A stretch of DNA of 64,000 bases from Gordionus sp. m RMFG-2023 (taxonomy: Eukaryota > Nematomorpha > Gordioida > Chordodea > Parachordodidae): assembly GCF_954871325.1 (NCBI RefSeq), contig NC_088775.1:13989561-14053560 (forward strand). The letters run 5' to 3'. The translations under genes were made by a program, and so were the position numbers. This document shows positions 59,301-64,000 of the stretch, one piece after another. Position 1 is the first letter of the stretch, and each line of letters begins with the position of its first letter. Below the pieces are notes generated by a model, which worked only from the letters and a program-made list of their open reading frames with translations, searched no databases and had not been told where the DNA came from.

Positions 59301-61414
59301 AAGAAAAGAAAGCGCTTCTCAGTTCGCATTATTGACTCCTAACGTGAAAACGGCTCTTTTAAATGTGGATGTTAAGTTATTATACAGGGGTATCACAGTC
59401 CTTTACAATATTAATATCCAACCCGATAATAATTTATTGAAATTGAGAAACTCTTGCAACAATATAATGGTTCAAATACTAATGCGTTTATATCAGGATA
59501 CGAATTCAAATGAAAAGCAACACGAGAAATATTCAAGTTCTTTTATATAAATATATATTTTTTAAAAAATTTTAAAAAAATTATAACTTTTTTAAGCTGA
59601 TTTTGACGATGGCTTTACATCTATTATTCGAAAAATACCAAATGTTTTATCCTCGAATTTTAATAAGGAAGAGAATTTGATGAGTCCGCACTTTTTCGTG
59701 ATAGATAATAATCCTGCAAGTAAAAATACCTCAGAAAATGTCAAATTAATGGTACTACAGTTCAATATTTACTTGCATTGTTTGGTCTCAAAGCAGCTAC
59801 GAGAGTAATTGATTATTTTATTTTCCTAGTGTTTAACTTAATATCAACCAGAGTTCTCTAGGTCCTCTAATGATTAAAATATAAAATGAGCCGATTATAA
59901 AATGGACAATAACTATGGTTCAGGGTTTACAAGCCTGTTAATTGACCATTTATATTCAAACACCCAACTGTGATATTAACTACCCCCTCCCCTCCCCCGG
60001 ATTTCCATGTTGAAATTGATGGGCCTTAACCTACAAAATAGTAACGACATTCCTTTTAAAAAAAATAAAAAGTAACGTGTTACTTTTTAAAATTCACAGC
60101 ACTATATTTATATGAATTAATCACTTTAAAAAAAGCTGGTATCGCTCTTTTCGATTGCTGCGTGTTAAATTATGAATGTATTTTTTAGAGTTAAAAACGA
60201 AAAGATAGAAAATTTTATAATCAACGCCACAAACTATTTATTATATCACATAGACGCCGTCTTACCTATAACTGTCAAATCAATTCTGCATTTATTATCG
60301 GTATTTATTTATTTTTCGTTATCCTAAGTCTAAAGCTGACATTTGGCAACGCAATAATATTAAGAAGATACAAATATCTTAAGTTTTAAATGCATTAAGA
60401 AAAGTCTTTTTTTTGTTGGACAATTAAGAAATTATAGCTCAGGAAAAAGCTAATCAGATTTAGAAGTAGTCTTATTAATTCGTTGATATATATATTTTTT
60501 AAAACTTAGATATTCTTTTCAGTACTGTCCGATGAGCCTATGAATTATCAATATACCACATATTTAAACACCTTTGACAAACTTATTCATATGATTAGCA
60601 AATTATTAGAAATAAAGAAAATTGTTTTAGCCGATATAACGTATTTCATTCATCACGAGGAACCGTCTAGATTTAGTGCCTGGTTTCTCGAATGTTTAAC
60701 AGCAGTACCTTATAAAGAAGATTCTTCACAATTTAAAAGTAACTTTAGTTGATTAAAAATTCCCCCCAGAAAAATTATCATATTTTATTATAGTCTCAGG
60801 TATGCTATCAGACATTGTTTACGTTATATTGCTAAACCCTGGTTTTGATATTAAAAGTCCTGATATGACTATCAATAAACCGCTGTTAGACCTAAATAAA
60901 GTTACTTTTATATAATTATTTTGAAATGGTTCTACTTAAATTGTTTTAAATTTATCAGATATCCTTAGAGAAGGTTCTATGCATAAATGCTACAATTTTC
61001 TGCCAATTCATGAATTTCGTCAAAAAATTTCTTTCCCTTTATTACAACTTCCCTGAAGATGGCATTAAAACCAAATGGTTCGATAGAGAAATGAAAACCG
61101 AGATGGATACCTGTATATTCAAGTCACTTGAATTAAACATGCCAGGTATCATAGCGCGAGCTGTTAAAAATTCCAATGTTTCCGTCAATTTCAATCAGGG
61201 GCTTAAATTGTTATATTCTTTTGTGCTCACTTCTATAGAAAAAGTATGCGATTATAAAGACATACCATATGATATGTCAATGCTATTGTCCTGGGTAGAG
61301 CTTTGGCATCTCAAGTTTGATAGTAATACACAAAATGGTGTTTATTGGTTCCCACAAATCGAAGAAAATGAAAAACTTAAAATGGGAAAAATTAGTATTT
61401 TTAATATTTTATGA
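53386..61414 (+). CDS. large helical-repeat protein, possibly rotatin-like
   Basis: About 18 exons are readable. Phases agree for 53386-53496, 53720-53855, 54017-54093, 54166-54283, 54609-54766, 54859-54900, 56043-56097 and 56516-56646. Later exons start near 57016, 57609, 58201, 59217, 59597, 60190, 60526, 60796 and 60961. The protein is leucine-rich helical pairs with no catalytic motif, like an ARM/HEAT scaffold. Exons 4-5 (FGLLMETFPPIITY, then GSLEYLIDVLDNADQS) align with the human rotatin N-terminus (LLSRLVKYPPAVQ, then GAVEFLSKLRSN). Rotatin is a centriole-assembly protein. This match rests on memory of one region, so the name is tentative and no symbol is given. The readable part is about 1,000 codons, fewer than rotatin (2,226). 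The frame stops at 61414, but the gene may splice onward. A GC-rich segment of unknown nature lies in the intron at 54320-54490. Confidence 0.7.
55245..55495. repeat. 17-base minisatellite in an intron
   Basis: About 14 copies of a 17-base unit TCTAAAGATTTGGAATC are present, degenerate at both edges (16-base variants with AGATTGG). Each unit contains an inverted pair AGATT...AATCT, so the array can fold on itself at many registers. It lies in the long intron between the exons at 54900 and 56043. Confidence 0.95.
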
Positions 61415-61539
61415 ATATATAATATCATTTTAAAAAGTAAAAATATCATTTTAACTATAACCATTTAAGCCCTTTAAAACTAATCATTTAATTAAAATAT
61501 CACTTTAAAATTGCAAAAAACATTTTAAATAATATAAGG

Positions 61540-61964
61540 CAGTGATTCAAATCGTAACGAATATCATGAGGTTTAATATAAAAATAACGGTTTAGGATTT
61601 AATCTCGGTTTAGAGAAATAATAATATTGGTTCGGTTTAAACCTTTAAAACCTGGTTTAAACTTTTTCATATAAAACTTAGTTAGAGGAAAATTTATATT
61701 ATTATTGGATTGCAAATATTTATATATCGAATTTAGAAATAAAAAACAAATAAATAATATCAATGGCTAAAAATAAATATTTATTATAAAAATGAAGACC
61801 GACAATGATTGACCAATCATAATTGATTGATGGGAATTTTAAAAAAATTTAGGATATCTATAAGGGTCAAATCAAGAAACTTTTTTATATATTCAGTTCA
61901 AGTTCCGGTGACAAAATTTATCAAATCAGTTATTACCTATTTACAGATTTGGTTCGGATCCCTG
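61540..61964. mobile_element. hAT-like miniature element
   Basis: Left end CAGTGATTCAAATC and right end GGTTCGGATCCCTG are diverged inverted repeats (10 of 14 positions). The interior is rich in GGTTTAAACC-type words. The right end matches the terminus inferred for the hAT relic at 12891-12904, suggesting a non-autonomous relative. No exact target duplication. Confidence 0.45.
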
Positions 61965-62149
61965 GTGGAAAAAAGTTCAAGTTCGCCAGGTCAAGTTCAT
62001 TCTTGAAAGCGATCCTAAAAACATTCGATTCTCCATAAAATTAAGACTAAACGATTTTTTTTATTAAATAAGCAAATCATATTATAATTTTAGAAATAAT
62101 ATAAATGAATATGAAGAAAATTATTATTTCCAAAAGCTTTCATCATTTA

Positions 62150-62332
62150 TTCATTAGTATACAGTAATTTAGTATAGAATTTCTAAAAAACCGGACCGGG
62201 TTAGGAATTTAAAAAAACCAGGCAGAGCTTGGCAACCTTAGTAGGAAATTGGAACCGGACCGGGCGGGTATAAATTGAAGAACCAAATCCTAACTAGGCC
62301 GGGTAGGAAAATTTTCAATTTGCAGACCTCTA
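62150..62332. mobile_element. GC-rich miniature element end
   Basis: GC-rich modules (CCGGACCGGGTTAGG, AACCGGACCGGGCGGGTA, TAGGCCGGGTAGG) lead to an end reading TGCAGACCTCTA. That is the reverse complement of TAGAGGTCTGCA, a typical hAT-type terminus. The opposite end was not found. Confidence 0.4.
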
Positions 62333-62545
62333 ATGGATATAGAAGAGAAGTATTTTATATTAAATGAAATCATATATTTTTGCGTTAAGGCGTGTCCCAA
62401 AATGAAAAAAGGTTGTAGGAGGGAAAGTTCCGATTCTCTAATCACTGGTAGCAGGGCTTCGAACCTAACCCAAAGCCAAGTGGGGGGGGGGGAGGATTCT
62501 TTTGGGTTTAGAGTAATTATTTTAATTCACCTCGATCTTTCATGA
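62333..62545 (+). other. open frame, possible further exon
   Basis: Immediately after the miniature element, a frame reads MDIEEKYFILNEIIYFCVKA and continues CPKMKKGCRRESSDSLITGS. It ends in a Gly-rich part forced by a run of 11 G. It follows the helical-repeat gene on the same strand and could be a downstream exon ending near 62410. It is also compatible with chance. Confidence 0.25.
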
Positions 62546-62665
62546 AGGAAAAAAAATGATTAAACAATCTCGTCCTACGTTCCACGTAATTTAAAATTTG
62601 ACTTATACATTTTTACTTAATCATCAAAATTGGTATTTATTTTTTTAAAATATGACTGAAATCTC

Positions 62666-64000
62666 TTAACCCTTTCGGTCGCGGTAGTGCAAATATAAAA
62701 CCACCTTTTAACCTTTATATCTTCTAAAGGAGTTAATCATATAAAATGAAACCACCACGAATATATATTAAAAGATATTCTTTTTCATGTTTGTGGAGGA
62801 GTTATTTTTTAATTTTTTTTTCGCGCCTTTATTTCAAAATACGTTTTTTACGATGATTTTTCTTAAAATTCCAATTTTAATTATAAGTAAGTATATTTAT
62901 CAAATATTTTTAAATGTATATATTCCTCACTATTTTATCTATCTTTCTAATATTTATTTTTGCTCAAATAAATAATATTTATATATTATTTTGATCTCTT
63001 TAATGTGGTATATTAAACTAACCACTGCCACTTAACAACAATATTTTTAATATTTATTTTTTTAAATAATTGATAAATTTTGCCAACTCATTTCGCAATA
63101 ATTTTAGCTTGTTATATATATGGATGATTATCTGGACATTCCATCTGAAGGTTCTTCGTTCATCCACTGATTCCGAAGATAATTATGAATCGGATACACG
63201 TTACCAAATTGATAGTGATGATTATGAATCGGATACACCTTATCAAATTGAAATTGATCGATTTAAAAAAGAAAGGTATATATGCTACCGGAACACTAAA
63301 CAAAAATAGGAGATACTTGCCCATAAAGAATATGGAAACAAAATTAAAAAGAGGTGAGTTTGACTGGAGAAGTGACAAAAATAATATAAGTATAATTAAA
63401 TGGCGAGATAATCGTGACGTATTTATAATGCCCAATTATATTGATCCGAGATCAGTGGATACTGTGAAGAGAAAAAATAAAAAAGGGGAAGTATTTGACG
63501 TAAAATGTCCAATAATGATAAAGATGTATAATAAATATATGGGGTCTGTTGACCATTTCAAGTCTTTATATGAAATTTCGCGAAAATGGTGACTACCAAT
63601 ATTTTTTTGGCTGATAGATGCGGCGATTATCAATTCATTCATAATATACAATATTCTTACAGATAATAAACTCTCATCGAAAGAATTCCGAAGACAAATA
63701 ATTGCTAGCGAATTGGCATACTGTAAAAATGTTAATAGGGATGATAATATTCATAATGATAATAATTATATATCAATGCAAAGAAAAATAATAAAGCTTA
63801 TATCCTTCTAGAAATTAGACTAAAAAACTCAGCTCATCAACCTCAGGCAGGAACCTCACGAAGGTGTACCTTCTGTAGTACAAAGTTAAATCCCAGAAGA
63901 ACAAGGTGGTCGTGCAAATCATGCAACGTACCACTATGTCTAAATAAAAATAGAAACTGTTTCGAAAGTTTCCATAAGGTGTCAATGATATGAATTTGAA
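62666..64000 (+). mobile_element. piggyBac element, internally deleted, right end outside the window
   Basis: The left end is TTAA (62666-62669) followed by CCCTTTCGGTCGCGG, which matches the TTAA target and CCC(T) start of piggyBac termini. The transposase remnant follows at 63120-63993. The right terminus is beyond the window. Confidence 0.8.
63120..63993 (+). pseudogene. piggyBac transposase remnant
   Basis: The N-terminus reads MDDYLDIPSEGSSFIH, then acidic repeats (two SDTxYQI units) after a frame change. It jumps directly to the late DDE region: YATGTLNKNRRYLP, IIKWRDNRDVFIMPNY, and YNKYMGSVDHFKSLYEISRK with the third catalytic Asp. A TGA stands at 63591 where family members have Trp (KWW), and the same frame continues LPIFFWLIDAAIINSF. 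The C-terminal cysteine-rich zinc finger (CTFCSTKLNPRR ... CKSCNVPLC ... FHK) ends with TGA at 63991. About 250-300 residues, including the first two catalytic Asp, are missing. It cannot be active, but could be mobilised by a full-length relative. Confidence 0.88.

Noticed and set aside
63591-63593. TGA read as Trp, suggesting an altered genetic code
   Set aside because: It occurs once, in a broken transposon. The sixteen Hrs exons and the eEF2K exons use TGG for Trp and have no internal TGA, so the standard code holds.

Overview
This window looks like AT-rich nuclear DNA from an animal. Two spliced genes belong to families typical of animals: eukaryotic elongation factor 2 kinase (eEF2K) on the + strand, and Hrs/HGS, the endosomal sorting protein, on the - strand. 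A third spliced gene at 53.4-61.4 kb is a long helical-repeat protein whose first exons resemble rotatin. Introns run from minute (39-57 bases in Hrs) to over 4 kb, and most of the rest is transposable-element debris. I cannot name the species. The very low GC, Asn-rich host proteins, and many hAT and Ty3/gypsy relics do not decide a phylum.

Layout. 1-5.2 kb: a Ty3/gypsy element on the - strand, cut by the window edge, whose leader and gag start are mirrored in a head-to-head inverted duplication. 5.25-10.16 kb: a second Ty3/gypsy element (- strand) with both LTRs, a polypurine tract and a long internal tandem array. 10.3-12.9 kb: a + strand gag/protease relic related to the first element, then a worn hAT transposase. 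12.9-16.9 kb: no gene recognised. 16.9-23.45 kb: eEF2K, of which nine exons are mapped. 23.79-37.62 kb: Hrs, complete, 16 exons and 873 codons with every splice phase agreeing; its introns carry a broken LTR element, hAT-like miniature elements and an unexplained coding-like block on the other strand. The eEF2K and Hrs genes converge and their stop codons are only about 340 bases apart. 38.0-40.5 kb: a TTF-zinc-finger hAT relic with another inverted-repeat element nested in it. 43.7-44.3 kb: a third hAT relic. 44.57-50.60 kb: a 6 kb fold-back element with very long inverted arms, a tRNA-like Pol III sequence in its loop and an intact-ended 1.7 kb hAT inserted in its right arm. 53.4-61.4 kb: the helical-repeat gene. 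61.5-62.3 kb: miniature elements. 62.67 kb to the window end: an internally deleted piggyBac element.

As host biology, eEF2K phosphorylates elongation factor 2 to slow translation, and Hrs recognises ubiquitinated cargo on PI3P-rich early endosomes as part of ESCRT-0. Nothing in the sequence suggests a functional link beyond their tail-to-tail position. The most unusual structures are the composite fold-back at 44.6-50.6 kb, the palindromic gypsy head at 3.3-5.1 kb, the + strand coding-like block inside Hrs intron 9, and the recurrence of GC-rich modular repeats in this AT-rich DNA.
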